Origin: Bacteroidota bacterium
GTDB taxonomy: Bacteria; Bacteroidota; Bacteroidia; Bacteroidales; Lentimicrobiaceae
Length of the DNA stretch: 64,000 nt
Assembly (NCBI GenBank): GCA_009773515.1
Contig: WSXX01000006.1
Coordinates: 116,416-180,415 of the forward strand
Direction: 5' to 3'
Part shown: in pieces, positions 43,999 through 53,809 of the stretch
Layout of the letters: each line of letters starts with the position of its first letter
Numbering within the stretch: the stretch's first letter is position 1
Notes under the pieces: generated by a model
Seen by the model: the letters and a program-made list of their open reading frames with translations, nothing else
What the model was told of the DNA's origin: nothing
Database searches by the model: none
Program-made: the position numbers and the translations under genes

Positions 43999-46953
43999 AT
44001 GAAACCAATCATAAACTGCAAAAAATTAAAATTTGCCCTTTCCGGGTTGATGCTGGTCCTTTTAATTGCGCTGCCTGCATCGCTCAGTGCACAGGACTCC
44101 GGCCCCTTAAAGGTAACCGGAACAGTACTTGATTTCTCAAGTTCAGAAACTATGCCGGGCGTAAATATTGCCATCAAGGGTACACAAACCGGGACGGTTA
44201 CCGATATAAACGGAAAGTTCAGCATTGATGCATTAAAAGGCTCTGTGCTTGTCTTCAGTTTTATTGGTTTTGAAACCACCGAATTGATAATTGATTCAAA
44301 AACCAGTCTGAATGTCAGGCTTAAGCCAACCATTGAATCACTTGAAGAAGTGGTTGTAATCGGTTATGGCATTACCACCCGAAAAGAAGTTACCGGCTCA
44401 ATTGCGACGGTGAAAGCTGAAGATTTTAACAGAGGAGCATACAGCAGTCCGATGGGGCTTTTGCAGGGAAAAGTTGCCGGACTTTCAATCACCAGGCCTA
44501 ACGGTGCTGACCCTCAGGCAGGCTACCAGATTCTTTTGAGGGGAACCAATACTTTGACATCAGGACAAGGTCCGCTTATTATTGTGGACGGAGTTTCAGG
44601 TGTTGACCTGAAAAATGTCAGTTTTGAAGAAGTAGAATCAATCGATGTTCTGAAAGATGGCGCTGCTGCTGCGATTTATGGCACCAGAGGTTCAAATGGA
44701 GTAATCATAATCACTACCAAAAGAGCAAAAACCGGAGTAAGTAAGGTTGAATACTCAGCATATGTAACTGTTCAGGTTGCACCTCGTGGGGTTGAAAACC
44801 TCACTGCATCACAATTTAAGGAAGCCATTGAAAAGTACGCACCCGAAAAAGCCGGAAGTCTTTATGGTGCAGAAACTGATTGGTTTAAGGAAGTGACAAG
44901 ACCCATGCCTTTTAGTCAAAAACATAATCTGGCAATATCGGGTGGAAATGAAAATTTCTCTCATCGTACAGTGATTTTTGCAGATAAATCTGAAGGACTT
45001 TTAAAGGACAATGAATCAAACAAATACCTGCTCAAAACAAATATCAATCAAAAAGCCCTTGGCGGGATTCTAACCCTTGACTACAATCTGAGTTATGGAA
45101 TGCGCAATTACAAACCTGCCAATTATGACTTATTCTATCAGGCATTTATCCGAAACCCAACCTCTCCGGTTTATGATCCTGAGAATGAATATACAGGCGG
45201 CTATACATTGATCTCAGGAATGGATTATTACAATCCTGTCGCCATGTTGAATGAGCGCACAAGAAACGGCAAAACCGACGACGCAGGCGCAAACATAAGA
45301 GCCACGCTTAAAATCACCGACAAACTTAACTGGGTGAATATGGCTTCTATTGAGAAATCAGACTGGGAAGAACTTTCATATCGTACAAAATACTATCCAA
45401 GCCGGTTAGGAAGCAATGGAGAAGCCGAAGTCAGCAATGGCCGCAGCAGCGATATTCAATATGAAAGTACGGTCAATTATACAGAATCGGTCAAAGACCA
45501 CAACTTTCAGGCATTGGCAGGATATTCATTTGAAGAAGTTGAAGCCAACAATTCATACATGATCAACTCCGGATTTGATACTGATCTATATGGTCCTCAC
45601 AACATTGGAGCAGGTTTTGCACTTGGAGAGGGAACAGCATCAATGGGATCATATAAAGGCAAGAGCCGGTTGATTTCATTTTTCGGAAGGGCAATGTACA
45701 ATTATGATGAGCGTTACCTCGCGGCATTATCATTACGGCGTGAAGGATCATCAAGATTTGGAGATAACCATAAATGGGGTTGGTTTCCATCAGCCAGTTT
45801 TGGATGGAGAATCAATCAGGAAGATTTTATGGAAAACCTAACCTGGGTCAGCGATTTAAAACTGCGCGTGGGATATGGTGTTACCGGAAATCAGGATATC
45901 GGAAATTATCGCTCACTCCTGTTAATGGGCCGTGCAGGAAAGTTCTTTTATAACGGAGAGTGGATCAACACTTACCAACCTGCAAGCAATCCAAATCCGG
46001 ACTTGAAATGGGAAAATAAATCTGAGATAAATGCAGGTATCGATTTCGCTGTGCTAAATAACAGATTAGGTGGTACTATTGATTTCTATTACCGCAAAAG
46101 TACCGACCTTCTTTACACTTACAATGTTTCAGTACCACCTTATCTCTACAAGGAATTATTTACAAATGTAGGAACCATAAGCAACAGAGGTATTGAATTA
46201 ACACTTAGGGGAGTTCCTGTAAAAAGTGGCGATTTTGAATGGACATCTATCCTGACATTCAGCAGAAACAGCAATATCCTTGAGAAATTCTCAAATGAAG
46301 AGTTTACCGACAAATCTTATGATCTGGGTTGGATCGGAGGAGCAATCGGGGTAAACAGTCAGAAAATCCGCGAAGGTGAAAGCCTTGGAACTTTTTACGG
46401 ACCTGTTTGGATCGGACTTGATGAACTTGGACGCGACCTCTTTAAAAATGCCAATCCTGTAGGACTTGTTAATCCTGAAGATTGGGAAGTAATTGGAAAT
46501 GCCTACCCGGATTTCACCCTTGGATGGAGCAACTTTCTGACATATGGCGACTGGGATTTCAGTTTTGCATTGCGTGCAAGCATTGGAGGAGATGTGCTGA
46601 ATACCTATCGACTCTATTATGAAAACTGGGGAACTTTCGGATTAAACAATGTCACGCTCACACAATTTGAAAATCCTGAGTTTGTAGGAAATGCCCGGTA
46701 TTCGTCGAAATATGTGGAAGATGCAACTTTTGTAAAACTTGACAATATTTCGATTGGCTACAATATGCCGGTAAACATAAAGTACATCACAAACCTGAGG
46801 CTTTATGCAACTGCGCAGGATGTGCTCACAATTACCGGTTACAAAGGACTTGATCCGGAGGTTAACCTCGGAGGCCTTACCCCTGGAATTGAGTACCTTT
46901 CGTACTATCCAAGAACAACTGTTCTGACTCTGGGCTTAAATGTTTCATTCTAG
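43999..46953 (+). CDS. SusC/RagA-type TonB-dependent outer-membrane transporter
   Basis: 984 residues. Signal peptide (ending ASLSAQ), a CarboxypepD-regulatory-like domain at about 35-115 (TVLDFSSSETMPGVNIAIKG, DINGKFSIDA), the TonB-box region VVIGYGITTRKEVTGSI, plug with LKDGAAAAIYGTRGSNGVII and a barrel ending in LNVSF. It imports bound substrate through the outer membrane using TonB energy. It is followed after 14 bases by SusD, its lid. It starts 12 bases after ribokinase. The ligand should be ribose-containing in view of the gene neighbours. Confidence 0.96.
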   Translation: MKPIINCKKLKFALSGLMLVLLIALPASLSAQDSGPLKVTGTVLDFSSSETMPGVNIAIKGTQTGTVTDINGKFSIDALKGSVLVFSFIGFETTELIIDSKTSLNVRLKPTIESLEEVVVIGYGITTRKEVTGSIATVKAEDFNRGAYSSPMGLLQGKVAGLSITRPNGADPQAGYQILLRGTNTLTSGQGPLIIVDGVSGVDLKNVSFEEVESIDVLKDGAAAAIYGTRGSNGVIIITTKRAKTGVSKVEYSAYVTVQVAPRGVENLTASQFKEAIEKYAPEKAGSLYGAETDWFKEVTRPMPFSQKHNLAISGGNENFSHRTVIFADKSEGLLKDNESNKYLLKTNINQKALGGILTLDYNLSYGMRNYKPANYDLFYQAFIRNPTSPVYDPENEYTGGYTLISGMDYYNPVAMLNERTRNGKTDDAGANIRATLKITDKLNWVNMASIEKSDWEELSYRTKYYPSRLGSNGEAEVSNGRSSDIQYESTVNYTESVKDHNFQALAGYSFEEVEANNSYMINSGFDTDLYGPHNIGAGFALGEGTASMGSYKGKSRLISFFGRAMYNYDERYLAALSLRREGSSRFGDNHKWGWFPSASFGWRINQEDFMENLTWVSDLKLRVGYGVTGNQDIGNYRSLLLMGRAGKFFYNGEWINTYQPASNPNPDLKWENKSEINAGIDFAVLNNRLGGTIDFYYRKSTDLLYTYNVSVPPYLYKELFTNVGTISNRGIELTLRGVPVKSGDFEWTSILTFSRNSNILEKFSNEEFTDKSYDLGWIGGAIGVNSQKIREGESLGTFYGPVWIGLDELGRDLFKNANPVGLVNPEDWEVIGNAYPDFTLGWSNFLTYGDWDFSFALRASIGGDVLNTYRLYYENWGTFGLNNVTLTQFENPEFVGNARYSSKYVEDATFVKLDNISIGYNMPVNIKYITNLRLYATAQDVLTITGYKGLDPEVNLGGLTPGIEYLSYYPRTTVLTLGLNVSF

Positions 46954-46967
46954 TAAAAAAATCTGTT

Positions 46968-48494
46968 ATGAAAACGACAATATATAAATTTCTGGCGATA
47001 CTGGCAATTTCAGGACTGAGTTTCGTCTCATGCACAAATCTGGATGAAGAGGTGTTTTCTTCAATCCCACTCGATAAATTCTTTCAAACCGAGCAGGAAG
47101 TTCTGATGAATGCAGGAAGGGCATACACCAAACTACAGCGATTCCCTGAAGAACAGAGACTATGGTCTTTGATTCAAAACGCTTCCGATGAAATGGTAAT
47201 TCCGGGCCGCGATGATGGATTATGGTGGGAACAAGGACGCTGGGATGAGTTGCATACCCATCGTTTTAATTCAAGCAATAAAATCCTGAGACAATCCTGG
47301 GAATTTGTTTTTGAAGGAATCAGCGCCTGTAATGAAGTTATTTATGAAACAGAAGAATCTGAAATCAATTTTGAAGGCAAAGACCGCATTGTTTCGGAAA
47401 TAAAAATACTTCGTGCACTATTCTATTACTGGGGAATTGACAATTGGGGAAATATACCATTTACCATTGATTTTACCGAAAAGGAATTGCCCGAGCAAAA
47501 AGACAGAAAATTCATTTTCGATTTTATCGAACAGGAAATCCTTGAGCATGTCGATAATCTTCAGGCTCAGCCAACAACTGCACATTACGGCAGGGTTACT
47601 CAAGGAATGGCATACTCCTTACTTGCCAAACTTTACCTTAATGCAGAAGAATGGATTGGCGAAAACAAATATCAGCAGGCTGTTGATGCATGTGATAAAG
47701 TAATTGCGCTCAATGCCTATTCTATTGAAAATGATTATTTTGCCAATTTCAAAATTCATAATGAAACTTCAGTTGAAAACATTTTTGTAATTGCAAATCA
47801 CTCCATTTACACAAAGGACAGACTTTACTGGTACACACTAACTTTGAACGATGCCAGCCGTGCAACTTTTGGCTTTAAAGGCGAAATGTGGGATGGATTT
47901 GTTCTTGAGCCAGAGTTTTTCAATAAATATGACGAAAACGACCTCCGACGCAATTCTTTCCTTTTTGGTCAGCAATACGATATGAGCGGTAATCCAATCT
48001 ATTTTGTATCAGAAGGCGACACAACCTGGTTTGAATATACTCCAACCATCAGCAATTACAGAGCACGTAAAAAATGGGAAGGAGCACGTTGCTGCAAATA
48101 TGAGTACCAGAAAGACCTTGAGTATTATGTAACCGATATGGAAAACGATTTTGTACTTTTCCGCTACGCAGATGTGATTTACACAAAATTCGAGGCTTTA
48201 TGGCGACTGGGACGTGCAGGTGAAATGATAAATGATCCTGATCTTCAGAAATTAAGAACCCGCGCAGGAATGCAACCATATCAGGTAGCCGACATTACTG
48301 AGGATGAGTTACTTGATGAATTTGGCCGCGAATTTGCCTGGGAAGCACGTCGCCGTCAGGATCAGATAAGGTTCGGCGATTGGGGAAATACCTGGTGGAA
48401 CAAACCAGCTTCAGGACCAACTGCAAAACTCTTCCCTATACCACAAACTGCCCTGAGTGCCAATTCCAAACTTCAACAAAATCCAGGGTACTAA
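46968..48494 (+). CDS. SusD/RagB-type outer-membrane lipoprotein
   Basis: 508 residues. Lipobox FVSC (Cys22), followed by the acidic TNLDEEVFSS, compatible with export to the cell surface in Bacteroidota. The helical SusD fold is shown by RAYTKLQRF, IVSEIKILRALFYYWGIDNWG, GRVTQGMAYSLLAKLYLNAE and the C-terminal ending PIPQTALSANSKLQQNPGY. It forms the lid on the SusC barrel and helps capture ligand. The 14-base gap to susC confirms the pair. Confidence 0.96.
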   Translation: MKTTIYKFLAILAISGLSFVSCTNLDEEVFSSIPLDKFFQTEQEVLMNAGRAYTKLQRFPEEQRLWSLIQNASDEMVIPGRDDGLWWEQGRWDELHTHRFNSSNKILRQSWEFVFEGISACNEVIYETEESEINFEGKDRIVSEIKILRALFYYWGIDNWGNIPFTIDFTEKELPEQKDRKFIFDFIEQEILEHVDNLQAQPTTAHYGRVTQGMAYSLLAKLYLNAEEWIGENKYQQAVDACDKVIALNAYSIENDYFANFKIHNETSVENIFVIANHSIYTKDRLYWYTLTLNDASRATFGFKGEMWDGFVLEPEFFNKYDENDLRRNSFLFGQQYDMSGNPIYFVSEGDTTWFEYTPTISNYRARKKWEGARCCKYEYQKDLEYYVTDMENDFVLFRYADVIYTKFEALWRLGRAGEMINDPDLQKLRTRAGMQPYQVADITEDELLDEFGREFAWEARRRQDQIRFGDWGNTWWNKPASGPTAKLFPIPQTALSANSKLQQNPGY

Positions 48495-48506
48495 AACATT
48501 TTAACT

Positions 48507-50504
48507 ATGACAAAAACAAGCATATACTTCCGAATTCAGGCGTTATCTTTAATCTTTTTGATGCTGACTCCCTTTATTCTGATGGCAGGAAAACCGCTCA
48601 CCATCAAAAAAAGTGAACTTCGCGATAAAATTGAAGCAGCGTGGGTTGGTCAGATGATCGGGAACATTTATGGACTTCCTCACGAAAATAAGTATGTAAA
48701 TGCACCCGGTGCTGAGAACTGGCCATATGGATATTCCAAAAATCTGGATAAACTGCAAAAATATGACGGCGCTTTTTCTGATGATGATACGGATGTTGAA
48801 TACATGTATCTGCTTCAGATGATGAAACATGGTCCTGAGCCAACTTATGCTCAATTGCGCGACGCATGGATGTTTCATATCCGCGACAGAGTATGGCTTG
48901 CAAACCGTGCCGCACTTGGACTTATGCATTATGGTTACACACCTCCTTACACTGGAAGTAAAGCATTAAATCCGCATTGGTATCAGATTGACCCACAGTT
49001 AATTAATGAAATATGGGCATTTACTGCTCCAGGCATGGTAAACTATGCAGCATCAAAATCAGAATGGGCTGCCAGAATTACCAGCGATGAATGGGGTGTT
49101 GAACCGACCATTCATTATGGAGCCATGTATGCAGCCGCTTTCTTTGAGAAAGATATGCGCAAACTGATAGACATTGGTCTTAAATCTCTTCCTCCTGACG
49201 GAAGATATACAGCTACCGTAAAAGACATGATTTCAATTCATGCCAAACATCCGAAGGATTGGAAAGCAGCCTGGAAAGAAATGGCTCAGAAATACTACAT
49301 TGATGAGCATGACATGACCAAAACAATCTGGAATGCAAATCTTAATGGCGCTTGTGCCATACTTGCCATGCTTTATGGTGAAGGTGATTTTCAACGCACC
49401 CTTGATCTTTCATGTGCTATGGGTTTTGATGCTGATAATCAGGCAGCAACAGTTGCAGGTTTGATGGGCGTTATTACCGGTATGAAAGGCTTGCCTGCCG
49501 ACCTTTACCTTCCTGTAAAAGGTTGGACTTTGCCTTTCAACGACAAGTACATCAATATAACAAGACATGAGCTGCCGGATACCCGGATTTCAGAAATGGT
49601 TGATCATACGCTTCAGGCTTCTATTGATCTTATACTTCTCAACGGTGGCTCAATAAAAGGTAAACCCGGATCTGAAATTATCACCATAAATCCTGATGCT
49701 GTTTTTAAAGTCCCTCTTGAGTTTTATATCGGTCCTCTCCCCCAACTTGAAACCGGCAAATCAACAGATTATACTTTTTATGCTGATGCCAATAAAGCTT
49801 ACAACTGGACATTGATTTCAGGAACATTGCCTCAAGGCCTGAGTTTTTCAAAAGGTCATCTTACCGGAGTTCCTGAGAAAGCAGGATATTATCCTATTGA
49901 GTTGCAGCTTGACAATGGAAAAGACAAACTTAAAAGGACGTTTAATTTACTTGTTCGGAGCAAAAATATTGCACCAATGGCAGACACCATTTATGCAAAT
50001 GTTCGTCAATTGAACGAAAAAGTATTGGATTCATGCTGGTACACATTTGGAAAATCACTCTATGCCAAAGACGTATCAGTAATTAATGACGGAAATACAT
50101 CCGGAGCAGGTTCTGTATTTTACAGTCTTGCTGCAAAATCCAAAAGCCCGAAAGTGGATTATTATGGATATGGATGGAATGATCCTCAGACAATAAGTAT
50201 GCTTGTGTTTAGTACCGGAGGAATGGAGGAGTTCGGTGGTTGGTTCACTTCTCTTAATGTGCAATATCTGAATGATGCAGGCAGATGGGTTTCGGTTGAG
50301 CGCTCAACGGTCAGCCCCCAAATGCCTGCATCGGATATTGTATTTATTCAGCCGCACTACGCTGAATATACACTGACTTTTGCTCCGGTAAAAACAAAAG
50401 GAATTCGTATAATCGGAGATGCTGTGATACAGGATCACTGGAACAAATACACCAAAAATGTTTCAGGATTTACCTCTATCACTGAATTGAGTGTTCACCC
50501 TTAA
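48507..50504 (+). CDS. Exported ADP-ribosylglycohydrolase-family protein with Ig-like C-terminal part
   Basis: 665 residues. Signal peptide, then an ADP-ribosylglycohydrolase-type domain (about 35-350), then an Ig-like 'putative Ig' repeat (He_PIG-like; around TLISGTLPQGLSFSKGHLTG) and a further C-terminal beta domain. Metal sites of the family appear as SDDDTDVEYM (about 91-100) and GFDADNQAATVAGLMGVITG (about 306-325), the canonical form being DADTNAA. It has no lipobox. The family cleaves N- or O-glycosidic bonds of ADP-ribosyl groups. It differs from the two following paralogues, so it probably has a different substrate. Periplasmic or surface. Confidence 0.87.
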   Translation: MTKTSIYFRIQALSLIFLMLTPFILMAGKPLTIKKSELRDKIEAAWVGQMIGNIYGLPHENKYVNAPGAENWPYGYSKNLDKLQKYDGAFSDDDTDVEYMYLLQMMKHGPEPTYAQLRDAWMFHIRDRVWLANRAALGLMHYGYTPPYTGSKALNPHWYQIDPQLINEIWAFTAPGMVNYAASKSEWAARITSDEWGVEPTIHYGAMYAAAFFEKDMRKLIDIGLKSLPPDGRYTATVKDMISIHAKHPKDWKAAWKEMAQKYYIDEHDMTKTIWNANLNGACAILAMLYGEGDFQRTLDLSCAMGFDADNQAATVAGLMGVITGMKGLPADLYLPVKGWTLPFNDKYINITRHELPDTRISEMVDHTLQASIDLILLNGGSIKGKPGSEIITINPDAVFKVPLEFYIGPLPQLETGKSTDYTFYADANKAYNWTLISGTLPQGLSFSKGHLTGVPEKAGYYPIELQLDNGKDKLKRTFNLLVRSKNIAPMADTIYANVRQLNEKVLDSCWYTFGKSLYAKDVSVINDGNTSGAGSVFYSLAAKSKSPKVDYYGYGWNDPQTISMLVFSTGGMEEFGGWFTSLNVQYLNDAGRWVSVERSTVSPQMPASDIVFIQPHYAEYTLTFAPVKTKGIRIIGDAVIQDHWNKYTKNVSGFTSITELSVHP

Positions 50505-50516
50505 TGACCAGAAATT

Positions 50517-52151
50517 ATGAAATTCGGAACTTCAATCTTTAAATTTCTTACAGTTTGTTCGGTAGCATCCGTGCTTATATCCTGCAAAACAGGAGAAAAA
50601 ACTGAAGAAAAAGCAGCAACATCATACACCCTTTCACACGACAAGCTGAAAGACAAAATAATGGGTGGATGGGCTGGCCAAACCATTGGAGTAGTATACG
50701 GAGCTCCTGTAGAATTCAAATATCAGGGTTCTATTATTGATGAATATCAGGTTATTCCCTGGCATGATCACTATGTAAAATACTGGTGGGACAAAAAACC
50801 AGGTCTTTTCGACGACATTTATACCGACCTCAATTTTGTTAATGTTTTTGAAAAATATGGACTTAACGTAAGTTCTGATACCATAGCTGCATACTGGGCC
50901 AACACGGCTTATCACCTTGCTCATGCCAATCAGGCTTCGCGTTACAACATTCTAAGAGGCATAAAACCTCCTTTAACAGGTTACTGGAAAAATAATCCGC
51001 ACGCCGATGATCTTGACTTTCAGATTGAAGCTGATTTTATTGGACTGATGGCTCCAGGCATGGTTAATCAGGCAACAGAAATTGCTGATCGCGTGGGACA
51101 TATCATGAACAGCGGCGATGGCTGGTATGGCGGAGTTTTTGTTTCAGCATTATACTCTCTGGCTTTTGTTTCGGATGATGTAAATTTTATTGTTGAAAAT
51201 TCACTGAAAACCATTCCGGAAGGAACCAAATTTCATGACTGTATTGCCGATGTCGTAAAATGGCACAAACAATACCCCGATGACTGGAAAGCAACCTGGT
51301 TTGAGCTTCAGAAAAAATGGAACAAAGATGTTGGTTGCCCGAAAGGCGTTTTCCTCTCTTTTAATATTGATGCGAAAATTAACTCAGCTTATGTAGCCAT
51401 CGGTTTGCTTTATGGCAATGGAAATTTCACTCAATCCGTTGATATAGCAACCCGTTGCGGACAAGATGCTGATTGCAATGCGGCTACAGCAGGCGGAGTT
51501 CTTGGCGTAATGCATGGTTACTCAGGAATCCCTGAATTCTGGCTGAAGCCTCTTCAGGAAGTTGAAGAGCTTAACTTCGAAAGCACCGAAATGTCGCTTA
51601 GCAAAGCCTATGAACTCAGTTATAAACATGCACTTGGCGTTATTCAACTTGCTGGTGGAAATGTTGAAGGCGAAAATGTTATAATCCCTTTCGAAGAGCC
51701 TGTTCCAGTTGCTTTTGAACAGAACTTTGAAAAAACTTTCCCTGTTTCACGCGATAAGATCGACATTTCATTTACCGATGAATTCAGTTTCGACTTCACA
51801 GGAAATGGATATATTCTTTACGGCAATATGGTAAAACGATCTAAAGTTGATCCCGATTATATTGATCGGATTTCAAAACGACTTGGCTCAGAAGTTTTTG
51901 GGCTTGCTGAACTCAATGATCCATATGTGGCTGAAGTTGAGGTTTATATTGATGGTGTACTTGATGAGACAGTGATGCTTCCAATGAAAAACACTTCACG
52001 GCGACTTGAACCGGCCTGGAAATATCAGTTGCCCGAAGGAGAACATAAAGTAATGCTCAAGTGGCTGAATCACAAACCTGAGTATGAAATCAGAATCAAC
52101 GACCTGATCGTTTACTCCGAGAATCCGCCTCAAAGTTCACTGCCGAAATAA
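50517..52151 (+). CDS. ADP-ribosylglycohydrolase-family lipoprotein, second copy
   Basis: 544 residues. Lipobox LISC with Cys23, then a Lys/Glu-rich linker. The hydrolase domain begins at about residue 38 (IMGGWAGQTIGVVYGAPVEF), has FDDIYTDLNFVNVF (first metal site) and CGQDADCNAATAGGVLGVMH (314-333, second metal site). A C-terminal beta domain follows about residue 400. The catalytic metal residues of the family are kept. It is closely similar to the next gene through most of its length (DGWYGGVF, VVKWHKQYPDDWK), so the two arose by duplication. Anchored in the envelope, it could release ribose or ADP-ribose for the SusC/D and permease. Confidence 0.88.
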   Translation: MKFGTSIFKFLTVCSVASVLISCKTGEKTEEKAATSYTLSHDKLKDKIMGGWAGQTIGVVYGAPVEFKYQGSIIDEYQVIPWHDHYVKYWWDKKPGLFDDIYTDLNFVNVFEKYGLNVSSDTIAAYWANTAYHLAHANQASRYNILRGIKPPLTGYWKNNPHADDLDFQIEADFIGLMAPGMVNQATEIADRVGHIMNSGDGWYGGVFVSALYSLAFVSDDVNFIVENSLKTIPEGTKFHDCIADVVKWHKQYPDDWKATWFELQKKWNKDVGCPKGVFLSFNIDAKINSAYVAIGLLYGNGNFTQSVDIATRCGQDADCNAATAGGVLGVMHGYSGIPEFWLKPLQEVEELNFESTEMSLSKAYELSYKHALGVIQLAGGNVEGENVIIPFEEPVPVAFEQNFEKTFPVSRDKIDISFTDEFSFDFTGNGYILYGNMVKRSKVDPDYIDRISKRLGSEVFGLAELNDPYVAEVEVYIDGVLDETVMLPMKNTSRRLEPAWKYQLPEGEHKVMLKWLNHKPEYEIRINDLIVYSENPPQSSLPK

Positions 52152-52160
52152 TCGCTGAAT

Positions 52161-53732
52161 ATGAAAAAACTAATTGCTATAGCTTCTGTCATCTTCTTGA
52201 TTGCTTCCTGCGGAAACAAAGAAGTGAAACAGACGGTCATGCCTGATTCTTTCACGTTGACCAAAGATGTGATGTTCGATAAAATCAGAGGAGGCTGGGC
52301 CGGGCAAACCATTGGCTGCACCTACGGCGGCCCTACCGAGTTTAAATTCAAAGGCACCATGATTCAGGATTATCAGGAAATGGTGTGGTACGATGATTAC
52401 ATCAGAGAAATATTTGAACTCGACCCCGGACTCTATGACGATGTTTACCTTGACTTTACTTTTGTTCAGGTTATTGAAAGACTGGGTGTAAATGCACCTG
52501 CCGATTCTTTTGCAGTTGCTTTTGCCCGTGAGGATTATAAATTGTGGCATGCAAATCAGGCTGCCCGTTATAATATACTTAACGGTATAATGCCCCCGGC
52601 TTCAGGACACTGGATGAACAACCCCCATGCCGATGATATTGATTTCCAGATTGAAGCTGATTTTGCCGGGCTGATGTCACCGGGAATGATCAATACTGCT
52701 TCTGAAATCTGCGACCGTACAGGTCATATTATGAACTTCGGTGATGGCTGGTATGGCGGAGTATTTATGGCTGCAATGTATGCCACTGCTTTTGTTTCAG
52801 ACGATATGGATTTTGTGATTGAACAGGGATTAAAACCTATTCCGCCACAGAGTAAGTTTCACCAGGTAATCAGTGATGTTGTAAAATGGCACAAACAGTA
52901 TCCGGATGACTGGAAAAAATGCTGGTTTGAAGTTGAAAAGAAACACACCTCCGAAAAAGGTTGTCCTGAAGGCGTTTTTAATGCATTCAATATCGATGCT
53001 TCGGTAAATGCAGCTTATGTTGTGATCGGACTTCTATACGGAGAAAAGGATTTTTTTAAAACCATGGATATTTCAACACGTTGCGGGCAGGATTCAGATT
53101 GCAATCCCGCAACCGCTGCCGGAATACTTGGTGTCATGATCGGTTATGAAAATATACCACAGTTCTGGAAACCAGCCATCGAGAAGGTAGAAGATTTACT
53201 TTTCCCTTATTCCGACCTCACATTGAACCAGATTTACGAACTGAGTAACAAACATGCGCTTGCACAGATTGAAGCCAACGGAGGTTCTGTTGATGGTGAC
53301 AAAATTACCATCAAAGTTCAATCTCCTGAAGTTCTCAGATTTGAAGAGTCCTTCCAGGGAATGTATCCTGTAAAAGAATTACTTGTCAGAACTGATCATC
53401 TGGAAGAAAGTATAAAAATTGATTTCCAGGGAAATGGCATTGTTGTGCTTGGCAATGTTAAAAGCCGTTGCATTGACGAAACCCGCGATTTTGTTGCCTT
53501 GCTTGATGTTTTTATCGACGGCGAAAAGGTGGAACAGGTCAAAATGCCTTTCGATTATATCGTTCGGAAGTACGACATTTTCCACAAATATTTATTGCCT
53601 GTCGGAAATCATAAACTTGAAATCAAATGGGTAAATCAGCACCCTGATTTCAGGATTTACTTTAAATCATACGTGGTTTACAGCGATAAACCCAATGAAC
53701 CTTTAAGCAAACTGGCAAAAAACAAAAAGTAA
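52161..53732 (+). CDS. ADP-ribosylglycohydrolase-family lipoprotein, third copy
   Basis: 523 residues, 9 bases after the previous gene. Lipobox IASC with Cys17. Domain motifs match its neighbour: IRGGWAGQTIGCTYGGPTEF, YDDVYLDFTFVQVI, NPHADDIDFQIEADFAGL and CGQDSDCNPATAAGILGVMI. The metal Asp cluster is preserved, with small changes (YLD for YTD, QDSD for QDAD). It ends in a beta-rich C-terminal part (about 380-523), like the second copy. Both these copies share features that differ from the first, so the array seems to contain two subtypes. Same operon. Confidence 0.88.
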   Translation: MKKLIAIASVIFLIASCGNKEVKQTVMPDSFTLTKDVMFDKIRGGWAGQTIGCTYGGPTEFKFKGTMIQDYQEMVWYDDYIREIFELDPGLYDDVYLDFTFVQVIERLGVNAPADSFAVAFAREDYKLWHANQAARYNILNGIMPPASGHWMNNPHADDIDFQIEADFAGLMSPGMINTASEICDRTGHIMNFGDGWYGGVFMAAMYATAFVSDDMDFVIEQGLKPIPPQSKFHQVISDVVKWHKQYPDDWKKCWFEVEKKHTSEKGCPEGVFNAFNIDASVNAAYVVIGLLYGEKDFFKTMDISTRCGQDSDCNPATAAGILGVMIGYENIPQFWKPAIEKVEDLLFPYSDLTLNQIYELSNKHALAQIEANGGSVDGDKITIKVQSPEVLRFEESFQGMYPVKELLVRTDHLEESIKIDFQGNGIVVLGNVKSRCIDETRDFVALLDVFIDGEKVEQVKMPFDYIVRKYDIFHKYLLPVGNHKLEIKWVNQHPDFRIYFKSYVVYSDKPNEPLSKLAKNKK

Positions 53733-53809
53733 AACCTGTAACTGCAATTGAAACCTTAACCAGAATTACCTGAAGTAAAACTCAGTGTATTTAAAAGAAT
53801 CCTGAAAAA

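Noticed and set aside
48549..48929. Two minus-strand frames of 126 and 103 residues
   Set aside because: Opposite the first ADP-ribosylglycohydrolase; composition typical of shadow frames.
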